A stretch of DNA of 64,000 nucleotides from Endozoicomonas sp965261315 (GCA_965261315.1 CBDHDM010000072.1:1-64000), one strand, 5' to 3'. Shown: positions 34,958 to 44,916, counted from the first letter of the stretch. The notes: a model not told the origin generated them from the sequence alone. A program made the numbers and translations.

Positions 34958-36586
34958 CTAATTTTCAGTAAAAATATCTATTCTGTACCGAATACTATCA
35001 GCCAGAAAATATTCAGCCCAGCTGCCTGATTCTGAATCCATATATTCAATAATTGGTTTTTGGATTGTCTGTGCTGCCCAGATGCCATATTTCTGTAGAA
35101 CCGGTGAGATTAAATGGGTAACGGCTCCAAGAACCATTCCTTCATATGCAGTATTGAACAGGTTAAACACCGGGTCTGAAGAATAATATCCAGTAGAAAC
35201 TTTAAATGCGCCATAGATTATGGCTGGAATTGTTACACCAAGCATCAGTAGCTGTACATCAGACAGATCCGTTAATGCCAGGGTCTTATTGATAGAGACG
35301 CCTATTGCTTCTGCCCGCTTAGTGAACGAGTGGAGTTGATGTGTTCGATCACGCCCTGTCATACTCTGATAGGCATTCAGCCTCCATAGTATTTCAATAA
35401 CGCCTGCACCAACGGAAAGTGGCATGGAATATCTCTCATTTAAATTGTGATATTTGAGTTGGCCCTTAAAAAAATCTTCGTATCCTGACTGAAGTGTGTA
35501 CTGGGCTGCTTTAACTAATGACCGGTCCAGATCCGTTTGCAATAATAAATCATCAGTAGCGTTAGAAAATCCAATGGTCTTCTTCAATGATTTAAAGAAG
35601 TCTCCAGCTTCAAATGCAAACGTGTTAAAACCATATCCGACCATTATTTTTGAAAGGCCATTAATTGACTCTCTGTTCATTTTCTTCAGATATTGCCACT
35701 CATCAGTAATTTGATTTTCCTGAATATCAATGAGTGTTGCTGACACTGTGCTTGACATACAATCCATTAGCCGTTTGAACGGCGCACTCATAATATATGT
35801 CCGGAATGTTTGTGTTTTTGCCTTTATAGAAGCTGAGGTCTCTCCATAATTTGCGGCTTCGAATAGCAGGAAGCTCTCAATGAAATCTGCTGAACATTGA
35901 GCCAGTAGAGGTTTGTTCTTTCCAAAAGACTGACTAAGGATAAGTTCTCGAGTTGATTTGATTATATCACTCTCAAGAACCTTATAATTCCATCGCATCA
36001 GTGCATCATAGAAAATTACCGGTTTGGGCCCCCATGTGACTTCACCCATAAGGATAATGGGCAACATCTGTGGAAAAAAAGCGGCCATTGCAGAGAGCTT
36101 CGAAATGTCTTCTTCCTTTCTAATTCTTACTTTTAGTTTTTTTTCAAAGAAGTTTTCATCCATATTCAGTTTTAGATAGATAAAAGGATCGTTATTAATA
36201 AACTTGTTTTTTTCTTGTTCCAGAGCAAGTATCCTGTGGTGCCAGAATAGCTGCTGCTCGCCATTTTCAAATGTTACATTATCATTATCCAAAATAAGTT
36301 GTACTGGGATTTTTCCCTGAAGGTCTTGCTCAAGAACTTTTTTGTCTATGGCTATTGTTATTTCCTGGTGTCCTGCAGTATCTATCTCCAAATCAGTCTT
36401 CATGTCTGGAGATAGCAGGTAAAGTTCATCTTGATGAAATGCAATAACCTGTGGGGAGTTAACCAGTAAACAAAGGTATAAAATTAACGAGGTATGCCGT
36501 AACGATAGAAAATATCTGAAGTAATACTTAAAGAGGGTTGTTTCTGGCATGCCTACCATCCTGAATGGGAGGCACTCCGTTGCCAT
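34958..36586 (-). CDS. Unknown membrane protein, paralog B of a tandem pair
   Basis: This 542-aa protein is clearly homologous to the 584-aa protein downstream. Shared blocks in the same order include GKIPV (GKIPI), MRWNYKVLESDII (LRWNYLLLEVDII), LAQCSADFIESF (AQCSADFVEGF), RLMDCMSSTVSATL (RMLDCISSVVASSL), IMVGYGFNTF (LMVGYGFNLF) and GMVLGAVTHLISP (GLVLGAVAYVILP). Two cysteines are conserved in both. It has an N-terminal hydrophobic segment (LILYLCLLVNSPQVIAF) and C-terminal membrane helices (LMLGVTIPAIIYGAF). The start could be ATG 36550 (MPETTLFK) instead of 36586. No function is proposed. Confidence 0.8.
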   Translation of the reverse strand: MATECLPFRMVGMPETTLFKYYFRYFLSLRHTSLILYLCLLVNSPQVIAFHQDELYLLSPDMKTDLEIDTAGHQEITIAIDKKVLEQDLQGKIPVQLILDNDNVTFENGEQQLFWHHRILALEQEKNKFINNDPFIYLKLNMDENFFEKKLKVRIRKEEDISKLSAMAAFFPQMLPIILMGEVTWGPKPVIFYDALMRWNYKVLESDIIKSTRELILSQSFGKNKPLLAQCSADFIESFLLFEAANYGETSASIKAKTQTFRTYIMSAPFKRLMDCMSSTVSATLIDIQENQITDEWQYLKKMNRESINGLSKIMVGYGFNTFAFEAGDFFKSLKKTIGFSNATDDLLLQTDLDRSLVKAAQYTLQSGYEDFFKGQLKYHNLNERYSMPLSVGAGVIEILWRLNAYQSMTGRDRTHQLHSFTKRAEAIGVSINKTLALTDLSDVQLLMLGVTIPAIIYGAFKVSTGYYSSDPVFNLFNTAYEGMVLGAVTHLISPVLQKYGIWAAQTIQKPIIEYMDSESGSWAEYFLADSIRYRIDIFTEN

Positions 36587-36605
36587 TTCACTCTATGGCT
36601 ATGTA

Positions 36606-36633
36606 TTTCAGGCTATGCAGACATAGCCTGAAA
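36606..36633. terminator. Hairpin downstream of the KefB-like gene
   Basis: TTTCAGGCTATG (36606-36617) and CATAGCCTGAAA (36622-36633) form a perfect 12-bp stem with a four-base loop. It lies between the KefB-like gene end and the upstream end of paralog B. No strong T-run follows on the minus strand. Confidence 0.5.
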
Positions 36634-36679
36634 CAAACTGGTTTATTTAAACGGTGTTAGCGTTTTATTAGTCTATGAA

Positions 36680-38644
36680 TCAGTCAAAAAGTTTCTCAAT
36701 ATGAGAAATATCACTGTTACTTCCGGTCAATACCACAATATCACCCGCTTGTAGAATCATGCCAAGCTGGGGTTGCAACACCATATTATCCCGTCGAACC
36801 TCTACAATAGAGACATCAGTACCTTTAAAATCAAGGGATTCGATCGTTTTCTGGCTGGCCTTGCAGTTCTTACTTAGCGTAACAGCATGGCGATATGTTT
36901 TCTTATCATTTTCCAGCAGGTAATCACTGAGTCCAGGGTAAAATCCATTCAGAATTTCGTACCCCTTGGTTCTAGCTTCATGAACTCTTTGACGGACATG
37001 GGCTGGATTCATACCCAGCATCAGCAGGGCGTGCTTAACAATGACCAGGCTTGACTCAAGTACTTCTGGAATAACAACCGTAGCGCCTGCCTTTTTAAGT
37101 TCATCAGACTGGCTGTCGTCTCGTGTACGAACAAGAACGGGTATCTGAGGCGATTGTTGACGAACAGCCTCCAATATTTTGAGTGCATTTTCCGGGCGAT
37201 CAATACAGATGACCACCTGGCTGGCTCTTTCTAACCCCACAGCCATAAGCAGCTCAAGCTTTCTACAGTCACCAAAGAAAACCGGGTCACCTGCAAGGCC
37301 TGCTTCATGAACATGAATCGGGTCATCATCAATAGCTACAAACGCCTTGTTTTCCTGAGTTAAGAACCGGGCTATTGTCTGACCCACACGGCCATAGCCA
37401 CAGATCAGAGTATGATGATGTATATGAGCCGTCTGTTTACGGATTTCCTCTTCTTTAACACGATGAATGCTTTGCTCGGATTTATCGAACTTGACCAGTT
37501 TAACAATGGCATTACTGTTTCTGATAAGGAGAGGGGCAATAATCATAGATAGAATGGTGACAGCCAGAACGATTGAGGTCAGATTTCCACCGCTCTCACC
37601 ATATTGTGAAGCCAATGCAACCAGCGCAAAGCAGAATTCCCCCCCCTGTGCCAGTGAGAGGCTGGTTCGGAGGGAAATATTCTTTGTTTCAGAAAACGTT
37701 CTGGCCAGGGTGTAAATAACAAGAAACTTGAAAACGATCAGCGCTACTGTACCCAGTAGAATCTCTTTCCAGAAGTCTGCCAGGACATTCATATCCAGCA
37801 TTAAGCCAACTGAAACGAAGAACAACCCCAACAGTACATCACGAAAAGGCTTGATGTCGGCTTCAACCTGATGCTTGTAATGGCTTTCACCCATCATCAT
37901 GCCCGCCACAAAGCCCCCGAGAGCCATGGACAGATCCATGGCATGAGAAAGCCAGGCTGCCATCAAGGCAATGACCAGTGCCATTAAGACAAACAGTTCT
38001 TCAGACCTTGCCTTGGCTACTTCATGGAAAATAATGGGTAGCACCCACTTTCCGATGGCCAGCATGATCACCACAAAAACGACGCCTTCAGCAAAGGCAA
38101 ACCCCAGGGAAGAGGCGATAGAGTCACTGCCTCCGATAAGGGCAGGGATCATAATCAGAAAGATAACAGCAGCAATGTCCTGGAAAAGAAGGACACCAAT
38201 CGCCAATTGTCCCTGCCTGGAGCGAATTTCATTGCTTTGGGTAAGCTCTTTGGAAACAATCGCTGTGGATGACAATGCCAGTGCCGAGGCGCAGACCAAA
38301 GACGTAAGCAGGGCAAAGTCAAAGGCCATTAAGATCCCGAAAATCCCCGTCCCTGTCAGCAGAACCTGCAATCCCCCCAGGCCAAATACTTCTTTCTTCA
38401 TGGCCATAATGGTTTTCATTGAGAATTCCAACCCCAGCGTAAAGAGAAGGAAAACCACACCAATTTCGGCCAGCAGGGCAATATCAAAGTCCTGCTGAAT
38501 CAGACCGGAGGTTGTCGGTCCAAGAATGATCCCTACAAATAAATAGCCAAGACTTTCAGGCAGTTGGAACCGCTTGAAAAAGGCAATGGTGACGGCTGAC
38601 AGAGCCAGAATAAGCATGAGTTGATTGAAAAATGTAAAGTCCAT
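36680..38644 (-). CDS. KefB-like monovalent cation:proton antiporter with RCK domains
   Basis: This protein of about 654 aa has three parts. A CPA2 transport domain (residues 1-375) shows LGYLFVGIILGPTTSGLI, IGVVFLLFTLGLEFSMKTI, LSSTAIVSKEL and LLFQDIAAVIFLIMI (QD pair). Next is an RCK_N (TrkA-N) nucleotide-binding domain (LICGYGRVGQTIARFL, FVAIDDDP, FFGDCRKLELL), then an RCK_C domain (DVSIVEVRRDNMVL, LQAGDIVVLTGS). This is the architecture of KefB/KefC/YbaL K+ efflux systems. I used the ATG at 38644 (MDFTFFNQ), because the in-frame extension to 38698 has no ribosome site and no homologous look. Confidence 0.92.
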   Translation of the reverse strand: MDFTFFNQLMLILALSAVTIAFFKRFQLPESLGYLFVGIILGPTTSGLIQQDFDIALLAEIGVVFLLFTLGLEFSMKTIMAMKKEVFGLGGLQVLLTGTGIFGILMAFDFALLTSLVCASALALSSTAIVSKELTQSNEIRSRQGQLAIGVLLFQDIAAVIFLIMIPALIGGSDSIASSLGFAFAEGVVFVVIMLAIGKWVLPIIFHEVAKARSEELFVLMALVIALMAAWLSHAMDLSMALGGFVAGMMMGESHYKHQVEADIKPFRDVLLGLFFVSVGLMLDMNVLADFWKEILLGTVALIVFKFLVIYTLARTFSETKNISLRTSLSLAQGGEFCFALVALASQYGESGGNLTSIVLAVTILSMIIAPLLIRNSNAIVKLVKFDKSEQSIHRVKEEEIRKQTAHIHHHTLICGYGRVGQTIARFLTQENKAFVAIDDDPIHVHEAGLAGDPVFFGDCRKLELLMAVGLERASQVVICIDRPENALKILEAVRQQSPQIPVLVRTRDDSQSDELKKAGATVVIPEVLESSLVIVKHALLMLGMNPAHVRQRVHEARTKGYEILNGFYPGLSDYLLENDKKTYRHAVTLSKNCKASQKTIESLDFKGTDVSIVEVRRDNMVLQPQLGMILQAGDIVVLTGSNSDISHIEKLFD

Positions 38645-38781
38645 GGGATCGCCAGCTGAATTTATTAGTGCCCAGTGTGAGTATAAGCAAAAACACAATG
38701 TTGTAGTTATATCTACATAATCTTTACTAACTCTATGGTTATATTATCGCTATGATAGACCCCCTTTTTAGGGAATAGTTT

Positions 38782-39030
38782 ATGATTCAACTCACTTTAT
38801 ATACCACTTCCGGATGTCACCTTTGTGAAGAAGCTGAGGAAATGCTGAAGCTGTTGCAAAATGAACAGGTTTGTCGATGGGTGGCCGTAGAGATTAGTGA
38901 GGATGATCGGTTGGTTGATCTCTATGGTGTCCGGATCCCCGTAATAGCAACAGTAGAGGGCAGGGAGCTAGGGTGGCCATTTGCCCTGAAGGCGTTGAAT
39001 GACTGGCTGAATCAACCCGTTTCAGGTTAG
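38782..39030 (+). CDS. Glutaredoxin-like protein (DUF836)
   Basis: This 82-aa thioredoxin-fold protein has a CHLC redox motif (YTTSGCHLCEEAEEML), a cis-proline region (VRIPVIATVEGRELGWPF) and the short C-terminal helix of the family. It probably takes part in thiol-disulfide exchange; partners are unknown. It is followed by fieF on the same strand. Confidence 0.88.
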   Translation: MIQLTLYTTSGCHLCEEAEEMLKLLQNEQVCRWVAVEISEDDRLVDLYGVRIPVIATVEGRELGWPFALKALNDWLNQPVSG

Positions 39031-39068
39031 GATAAAATTATCGACAGTTGTTAATTGGCAAGGATCGC

Positions 39069-40010
39069 ATGATTAACTACACCCAGGTTTCGTCTGAGCT
39101 TACTAGCAGCAATTCTGGAAATAACGTGTCTGAAGAAAAAAATCGTCTACTCAAACTGGCAACTTACGCTTCGGTTGCCACGGCAAGTCTCCTGATTATC
39201 GCGAAACTGATCGCCTGGTTTATGACCGGCTCCATGAGTCTGCTGGCTACCTTGCTGGATTCCACAATGGATATTCTGGCTTCTCTGATCACATTATTTG
39301 CGATAAGAATTGCTATTGCCCCAGCCGATGAAGATCATCATTTTGGCCATGGCAAGGCCGAACAGCTGGCCGTTCTTGCCCAGTCAGCATTTATAGCCGG
39401 TTCTGCCATTGTCCTGATACTTAATACGCTTGATCGTATCACTGGGGATGATGTGATTATGGGTAATGAAAGTGCCGGTATCATTGTCATGATCTTTTCG
39501 ATCATCGCTACGCTGGCTCTGTTATCCATTCAGCGCTATGTCATCAAGAAAACCAACTCCGCAGCCATTAAATCCGACTCGCTTCATTACCAGGTTGACC
39601 TGCTAACCAATATGGCAGTACTCGCAGCACTTTTTGGTGCCAGCTTTGGTTATAAGCAGGTTGATAACATTCTGGCGCTGTTCATCGGCGGCTACATGTT
39701 GTTCAGTGTTAGAAATCTGGCCTGGGAGGCAATCCAGCAATTGATGGATCAAGCACTTCCAGAAGAAGAACTGCAGGAAATTGAGAAACGAGCCCTTTCG
39801 ATAGAAGGTGTTCTGGGTATTCATGACGTCAGAACCCGGGTATCAGGATCAATCCCGTTCATTCAAATGCACCTGGATCTTGAGCCAAATACCCCGCTGA
39901 TATACGCCCATGAATTGGGTGTCCTGGCGAAACGGGCAGTGCTTGAATACCTGCCCGAAGCTGATGTTATTGTTCACCTGGACCCTGAAGGTCATGATGA
40001 AGAGACGTGA
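39069..40010 (+). CDS. fieF: Cation diffusion facilitator FieF (Zn2+/Fe2+ efflux)
   Basis: This protein of about 313 aa is a six-helix CDF transporter. Metal-site residues are visible in TM2 (LLDSTMDILASLI, D..D pair) and TM5 (SDSLHYQVDLLTN, H..D pair). The DEDHHFGHGKAEQLAVLAQS loop and the C-terminal metal-binding domain (GVLGIHDVRTRVSGS, FIQMHLDL) are present. It exports divalent metal by proton exchange. The start is ATG 39069; an in-frame ATG-like start at 39048 adds seven residues. Its 3' end overlaps convergent tatD by 44 bases. Confidence 0.93.
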   Translation: MINYTQVSSELTSSNSGNNVSEEKNRLLKLATYASVATASLLIIAKLIAWFMTGSMSLLATLLDSTMDILASLITLFAIRIAIAPADEDHHFGHGKAEQLAVLAQSAFIAGSAIVLILNTLDRITGDDVIMGNESAGIIVMIFSIIATLALLSIQRYVIKKTNSAAIKSDSLHYQVDLLTNMAVLAALFGASFGYKQVDNILALFIGGYMLFSVRNLAWEAIQQLMDQALPEEELQEIEKRALSIEGVLGIHDVRTRVSGSIPFIQMHLDLEPNTPLIYAHELGVLAKRAVLEYLPEADVIVHLDPEGHDEET

Positions 40011-40797
40011 GATTAAAAAACGCCAGTGAGGTTTCCCTGGTTTGCTGGCCAACCTGTTCTGGGGTCTGGCCAGTATGAGTGGCTATCATCTGGATGACTT
40101 CTGGAAGAAAAGCAGGCTCATTTCTTCGATTTTTTGGTTTTGTTGTCAGCGTTCTTGACAGTAACCATGGCGAATCGCTTTCCACCATTAACCGGTTTGC
40201 CGGAATATCCTTCATTAAAGGATGAAGATGGGTTCCCCGTCGTTCATCACAAATCCAGCCGGTAATACCAATATGACAGTCCAGGTCCAGGTAGCGATAA
40301 AGGGCCATCTTATCTGCCGTAAAGCAGTGTACAACCAGTTTGCTGATCTGATCTCTGAAACTTTTAATGATTTCTGCGAAGCGCTCTGAAGCATCCCGTT
40401 CGTGACAGAACAGGGGAAGGCCGCACTCGATAGCAAGTTCCAGCTGGTTCTCAAATACTTTCTCCTGAACAGGCCGTGGGGAAAAGTCACGGTTGAAATC
40501 AAGGCCTGTCTCTCCGACTGCGACGACTTCTGGCTCACTGAATAAAGATTTCAGTTCATTGAAAGCCTGAGAATTAGCTTCTTTAGCTCCGTGAGGGTGG
40601 ATTCCAGCAGTACAGAAACAATGGCCAGCGTATTTTCGGGCTAAACCCAATACCTGTTGTGACTCTGCTAAAGAGGTGCCGGTGAGGATCATTGTAGTAA
40701 CGCCCTGTTCCAGAGCGCGACTGACCACCTCATCACGATCCTTGTCAAAAGACTTATCACTGAGGTTAACGCCTATATCAACCAGTTGCAGTGTCAT
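39967..40797 (-). CDS. tatD: TatD-family metal-dependent 3'-5' DNase
   Basis: The 276 aa follow E. coli TatD throughout: VDIGVNLSDKSFDKDRDEVV, TGTSLAESQQVLGLAR, the metal-site CTAGIHPHGAKE, VAVGETGLDFNRDFSP, LPLFCHERDASERF, VVHCFTADK, HIGITGWICDERRGTHL and VESDSPWL. TatD is a 3'-5' exonuclease linked to DNA repair and quality control. Here it stands alone, not with tatABC. Confidence 0.94.
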   Translation of the reverse strand: MTLQLVDIGVNLSDKSFDKDRDEVVSRALEQGVTTMILTGTSLAESQQVLGLARKYAGHCFCTAGIHPHGAKEANSQAFNELKSLFSEPEVVAVGETGLDFNRDFSPRPVQEKVFENQLELAIECGLPLFCHERDASERFAEIIKSFRDQISKLVVHCFTADKMALYRYLDLDCHIGITGWICDERRGTHLHPLMKDIPANRLMVESDSPWLLSRTLTTKPKNRRNEPAFLPEVIQMIATHTGQTPEQVGQQTRETSLAFFNLTSLHHDLQGPGEQ

Positions 40798-40952
40798 CGA
40801 AGATCCTGTGATAACGAATGTAGATTGCCGGTTATTTTGATTCTCATCGTTCTCATAAACAAGCGATACCCGTATCCTTGTGCAGTCCTTCGTTCTTCTA
40901 CGTTAAGCAACGTCTGACAATCTGGCTACATAAAACACAGGAGCAGGTGCTG

Positions 40953-41747
40953 ATGCAAGTAACCCGGCTGGCGATCTATCCGATAAAATCAACCAGGGCA
41001 ATTACGCTTGAAAGTGCTCATGTAACCCCCAGAGGGTTTGAGCATGACCGTCGCTGGCTGTTAACCGATGAAAATGGAAAGTTTATCACTCAGCGACAAT
41101 ATCCAGCCCTGGCAACCATCGCCACCTCAATCGTTGAGAGTGGATTATTGATTACACGCCCAGCGACTGAGAGGCTCCATGTATCAACACCTGAAGAGGG
41201 TGCTCATTCATCTACCGTCACGGTCTGGAAAGATGATTGCCGGGCGCTTGATGCTGGAGACAATGCAGCAGAATGGTTCAGTGATTTCCTGAGCATCAAG
41301 TGCAGACTGTTTTATCAGCCAGATAACTCAATACGGAAAACCGATGCCAGATATTCAAAGCCGGATGATCACACCAGCTTTGCTGATGGCTTCCCATTTC
41401 TTCTCACCAATGAAGCGTCTTTAGAGGACCTTAATCAACGTTTGACAGATACGGTGCCTATGTCGCGTTTCAGGCCTAACATCGTAATCAGTGGTCAACA
41501 GCCATTTGAAGAAGATATCTGGTCAGTAATTAAGGTAGGAGAAATAACGTTTCGGGTAGCCAAACCCTGTTCTCGGTGTGTGATGATAACGATAAACCCT
41601 GAAACCGGGCAAAAAGAGGGCAGGGAGCCTCTGTTTACGCTTGCTCAATATCGTCGAACGGAGTTGGGGGTTATCTTTGGTCAGAATCTTATCCCCGATC
41701 ATGCAGGCGTGATCCGGGTGGGGGATAGGGTGTCTATTGTGAAATGA
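40953..41747 (+). CDS. ycbX: MOSC-domain protein YcbX
   Basis: This protein of about 264 aa has the N-terminal MOSC beta-barrel (VTRLAIYPIKSTRAITLESA, then FEHDRRWLLTDENGKFITQR) and a C-terminal MOSC domain with the Moco-binding Cys region KPCSRCVMITINPETGQKEG. YcbX reduces N-hydroxylated compounds with CysJ-type electron donors in E. coli. It lacks the C-terminal ferredoxin domain found in E. coli YcbX. The start is ATG 40953 with AGGAGC upstream; the in-frame extension to 40878 is not family-like. Confidence 0.9.
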   Translation: MQVTRLAIYPIKSTRAITLESAHVTPRGFEHDRRWLLTDENGKFITQRQYPALATIATSIVESGLLITRPATERLHVSTPEEGAHSSTVTVWKDDCRALDAGDNAAEWFSDFLSIKCRLFYQPDNSIRKTDARYSKPDDHTSFADGFPFLLTNEASLEDLNQRLTDTVPMSRFRPNIVISGQQPFEEDIWSVIKVGEITFRVAKPCSRCVMITINPETGQKEGREPLFTLAQYRRTELGVIFGQNLIPDHAGVIRVGDRVSIVK

Positions 41748-41765
41748 GTGCAGCTATTGAGGGAC

Positions 41766-41809
41766 CCGCTTCAGGCAATAGCATTTACTATTGCTATTGC
41801 CTGAAGCGG
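41766..41809. terminator. Perfect 16-bp-stem hairpin between ycbX and the RND pump gene
   Basis: CCGCTTCAGGCAATAG (41766-41781) and CTATTGCCTGAAGCGG (41794-41809) flank a 12-base loop. It lies between convergent genes and could terminate both, although no T-tract follows. Confidence 0.65.
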
Positions 41810-41814
41810 ACTGC

Positions 41815-44800
41815 TTACTGAGCCATTTTTCTATCCTGTCTTCTGCCTGCGATCACCAGAAGGCATGGCGTCAGAACCAGTGTAAGAAGTGTCGCAAATG
41901 CCAGCCCGCCAGCAATGGAAGTAGATAGCTGGTTCCACCATTGCGCTGTAGGTCCACCTATTTCAAGCCGGTGATTGAACAGATCAATATTGGTTGAGAG
42001 AACCATGGGCATCAGGCCAAGAATTGTCGTTATGGTGGTTAACATGACTGGACGCAAACGTTGTGCACCAGTTCGCAGAATAGCCTCCTCAGCTTTCATC
42101 CCCTGTTTGCGTAGCAGGTTGTAGGTGTCAATCAATACAATATTGTTGTTCACCACAATCCCGGCCAGTGAGATCACACCAATACCACACATAACAATAC
42201 CGAAAGGCTTTCCTGCCAGAAGTAACCCAAGTAACACACCACCCGTGGAAAGAACAACGGCTGACATAATCAGGAAAGCCTGATAAAAGCTATTGAACTG
42301 AGTTACCAGAATCATGGCCATGACAAACAGGGCTATAGCGAATGCCTTGACCAGGAATTGACTGCTTTCCTGCTGATCTTCATTTTGCCCCTTAATGAGA
42401 AAGCTGACTTCCTGAGGGACATCCAAATCTGCCAGGACAGCTTTCAGCTCAGGCAACAGGTCATTCAGCAATGCACCTTCCGCAAGGTTGGCACCTACGC
42501 TGACCGTACGTTTTCCATCCAGGTGCTTTATGCTGTCAACCTTTGGGGCAATCTCACGAGTGGTAAAGTTATTGATGGGCACCAGGCCTGCCTGGGTCAT
42601 CAGGCGAAGCTGATCAATGCTCTCAAGGTGGCGGTCTGATTCCGGAAAGCGGATTCGAATATCCACTTCATCACTGCTGTCGTCCGGGCGATAGCTGCCA
42701 ACAGTTAAACCGGATGTTACCAGGCGAATAAGACCTCCGGCGCTGCTGACATCCGCCCCGTAACGGGCAGCACCCGCCCGATCCACATCAATCCGCCACT
42801 CGTAGCCAGGAGTAGGGCCGTCGTCTTCCAGATTGGTGAAGCCGTCAATATCGGCCAGTACCGCTCTAACCTTGCTCACGGTATCATGCAGAACATTAAG
42901 GTTGTTAGCACTGATCACCAGCTCCAGGGGCTTTCCCTGGGGAGGACCATCTTTTTTGCGCTCAACCGTAATATCCAGTCCAGCAAAGTGCGAGAGTTTC
43001 TGGTTGATCTCTTCTGCCACCAGTGCGGCTTTTCTGCGATATTTCCAGTCCACCATATTCAGACGGATTGTGCCGACTTCCTGATTTTCCCCGGTTCGGG
43101 CATAAAGCGTTTTCAGCTCAGGCTGACGAAGAAGGATCGTTTCGACCTTTTTCAGAATGACATCTTTCTCATCGATAGAGAGGTTACTGGAATTGACACG
43201 AACCTTTACCATGATGTTGTTGGTATCAACGTCAGGAAAAAATTCGAAGCCTTTGCCAAAACTGATAAAAGCTGCGTAAATCACCACTACCATGGCCATT
43301 CCGGAAAACAGGATCTTCAGCGGATGCTGAATGGCTCTGGAAAGGGCTTTGATGTAAAAACCCGGCCACCCGGGAATGTTATGCAAATCACCGGTCTCCG
43401 CTTCTGTGATAGAGCGTCGCTCCTGATCGCTAAGCTTTCTGGGCTTACCAATGACTGAGCCAATGGTCGGTATAAAGATAAGCGCCATAACCAGCGATGC
43501 AGAAAGGGTGGCGATCAGCGTTAATGGAAGGTAGGACATCATTTCACCCATGATGCCTGGCCAGAACATCAACGGGAAAAACGCCGCCAGCGTTGTTGCC
43601 GTTGATGCAATGATCGGCCAGGCCATCCGTAAAGCCGCTTCCTGATAGGCCTGTTTTCGAGCAACACCTTCAGACATTTTCCGGTCAGCATACTCGGTCA
43701 CCACAATGGCGCCATCAACCAGCATTCCTACCGCCATCATCAGGGAGATCAGCACCACTATATTGATGGTCAATCCCATCATGGCAATGATCAGAATACC
43801 GGCAAGAAAAGAACCCGGTATCGCTATGGCTGCCAATACAGCGCTACGGAAGCCCAGGGCCCCGACAATGACCGTTACCACCAGAATAATGGCCGCTAAA
43901 ACGCTGTTCTGAAGGTCATTAACCATATCAACAACATCAATAGACTGGTCACCCACATAATCAACATTCAGGGTTTGTGGTGCCAGCTTTTGCCCTTCTG
44001 CAATAATGGCTTTGGCCAGGGCAACGGTTTCGATAATGTTCTCACCAGGTCGCTTCTTGATTTCGAGGGCAATACTGTTTTCCCCGTTCATCCTGGCGTA
44101 GCCACCACCGTCTTTAAAAGTGCTCAGAACCGTGGCGATATCCGCAAAGGTGATGACACGATCGCCGTCAGCCTTGATGGGTTGTGAAAGAATATCAGCA
44201 GCCGTTTTATAGACAGCAGGCACCTTAACTGAAAAACGGCCTTTGCCATTATCCAGATTACCGGCGGCTACCAACTGGTTATTCTGAGAAACAAGGTTGA
44301 TGACATCTGCAGGGACAAGTCCGTAGCTTTCGAGCCTTAAAGGATCAATGATTACGTCGACCACTTCCTCTCGGTCACCAGCAATATCTACCTCAAGAAT
44401 CTGTTTTCTTGATTCCAGCTCATCCTTAAGCTCCCTGGCCATTCTAACCAGCGCCCGCTCAGGCAGGTTACCGGAAAGAACGGCGGTAATAACCGGTTCC
44501 ATGCTGGCAAAAGAGATCTGGTTAATGATGGGTTCATCGGTATCCTGGGGTAGTTTGCTTTTCGCCAGATTCACTTTGTCCCGAACATCGGCAAGCACCT
44601 CATCAGTATCCAGACCAGCAATAAATTCCAGCGTAATGGATGCATGGGATTGTGAGGCCGTTGCCTTAAGCTCTTTAACTCCTTCTATGGCTCTGAGCTC
44701 ATTCTCCAGAGGTAATACCAGCAACCGTTCTGCATCTTCAGGGGAGATACCTTCATGAGATACCGAGATGTAAATAACAGGAATAGTGATATCAGGGCTC

Positions 44801-44910
44801 GACTCTTTTGGAATCGTTAGATAACTGGCAAGCCCTGTTACAAGAATCAAAGCCAACAGCATCATTACAGTACGGGTTCGCATCAGCGAAGCAGAAATTA
44901 AATTGTGCAT
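41815..44910 (-). CDS. RND efflux pump, inner-membrane transporter
   Basis: This 1031-aa protein is a hydrophobic/amphiphilic efflux type RND permease. The first helix is MMLLALILVTGLASYLTIPK, followed by SPDITIPVIYISVSHEGISP and the first periplasmic loop. Helices 2-6 include the proton-relay region VGMLVDGAIVVTEYADRK, in which one Asp of the usual AcrB Asp pair is Gly. The second half repeats the fold and ends with TTITTILGLMPMVLS and ATLLTLVLTPCLLVI. It probably exports lipophilic compounds using the proton gradient. The adaptor gene is seven bases upstream on the same strand; no outer-membrane factor gene is present, so a shared TolC-like channel is expected. Confidence 0.93.
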   Translation of the reverse strand: MHNLISASLMRTRTVMMLLALILVTGLASYLTIPKESSPDITIPVIYISVSHEGISPEDAERLLVLPLENELRAIEGVKELKATASQSHASITLEFIAGLDTDEVLADVRDKVNLAKSKLPQDTDEPIINQISFASMEPVITAVLSGNLPERALVRMARELKDELESRKQILEVDIAGDREEVVDVIIDPLRLESYGLVPADVINLVSQNNQLVAAGNLDNGKGRFSVKVPAVYKTAADILSQPIKADGDRVITFADIATVLSTFKDGGGYARMNGENSIALEIKKRPGENIIETVALAKAIIAEGQKLAPQTLNVDYVGDQSIDVVDMVNDLQNSVLAAIILVVTVIVGALGFRSAVLAAIAIPGSFLAGILIIAMMGLTINIVVLISLMMAVGMLVDGAIVVTEYADRKMSEGVARKQAYQEAALRMAWPIIASTATTLAAFFPLMFWPGIMGEMMSYLPLTLIATLSASLVMALIFIPTIGSVIGKPRKLSDQERRSITEAETGDLHNIPGWPGFYIKALSRAIQHPLKILFSGMAMVVVIYAAFISFGKGFEFFPDVDTNNIMVKVRVNSSNLSIDEKDVILKKVETILLRQPELKTLYARTGENQEVGTIRLNMVDWKYRRKAALVAEEINQKLSHFAGLDITVERKKDGPPQGKPLELVISANNLNVLHDTVSKVRAVLADIDGFTNLEDDGPTPGYEWRIDVDRAGAARYGADVSSAGGLIRLVTSGLTVGSYRPDDSSDEVDIRIRFPESDRHLESIDQLRLMTQAGLVPINNFTTREIAPKVDSIKHLDGKRTVSVGANLAEGALLNDLLPELKAVLADLDVPQEVSFLIKGQNEDQQESSQFLVKAFAIALFVMAMILVTQFNSFYQAFLIMSAVVLSTGGVLLGLLLAGKPFGIVMCGIGVISLAGIVVNNNIVLIDTYNLLRKQGMKAEEAILRTGAQRLRPVMLTTITTILGLMPMVLSTNIDLFNHRLEIGGPTAQWWNQLSTSIAGGLAFATLLTLVLTPCLLVIAGRRQDRKMAQ

Positions 44911-44916
44911 TGACTA

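Noticed and set aside
42886..43458. 190-codon plus-strand open frame inside the RND pump gene
   Set aside because: Antisense shadow of a complete RND transporter gene.
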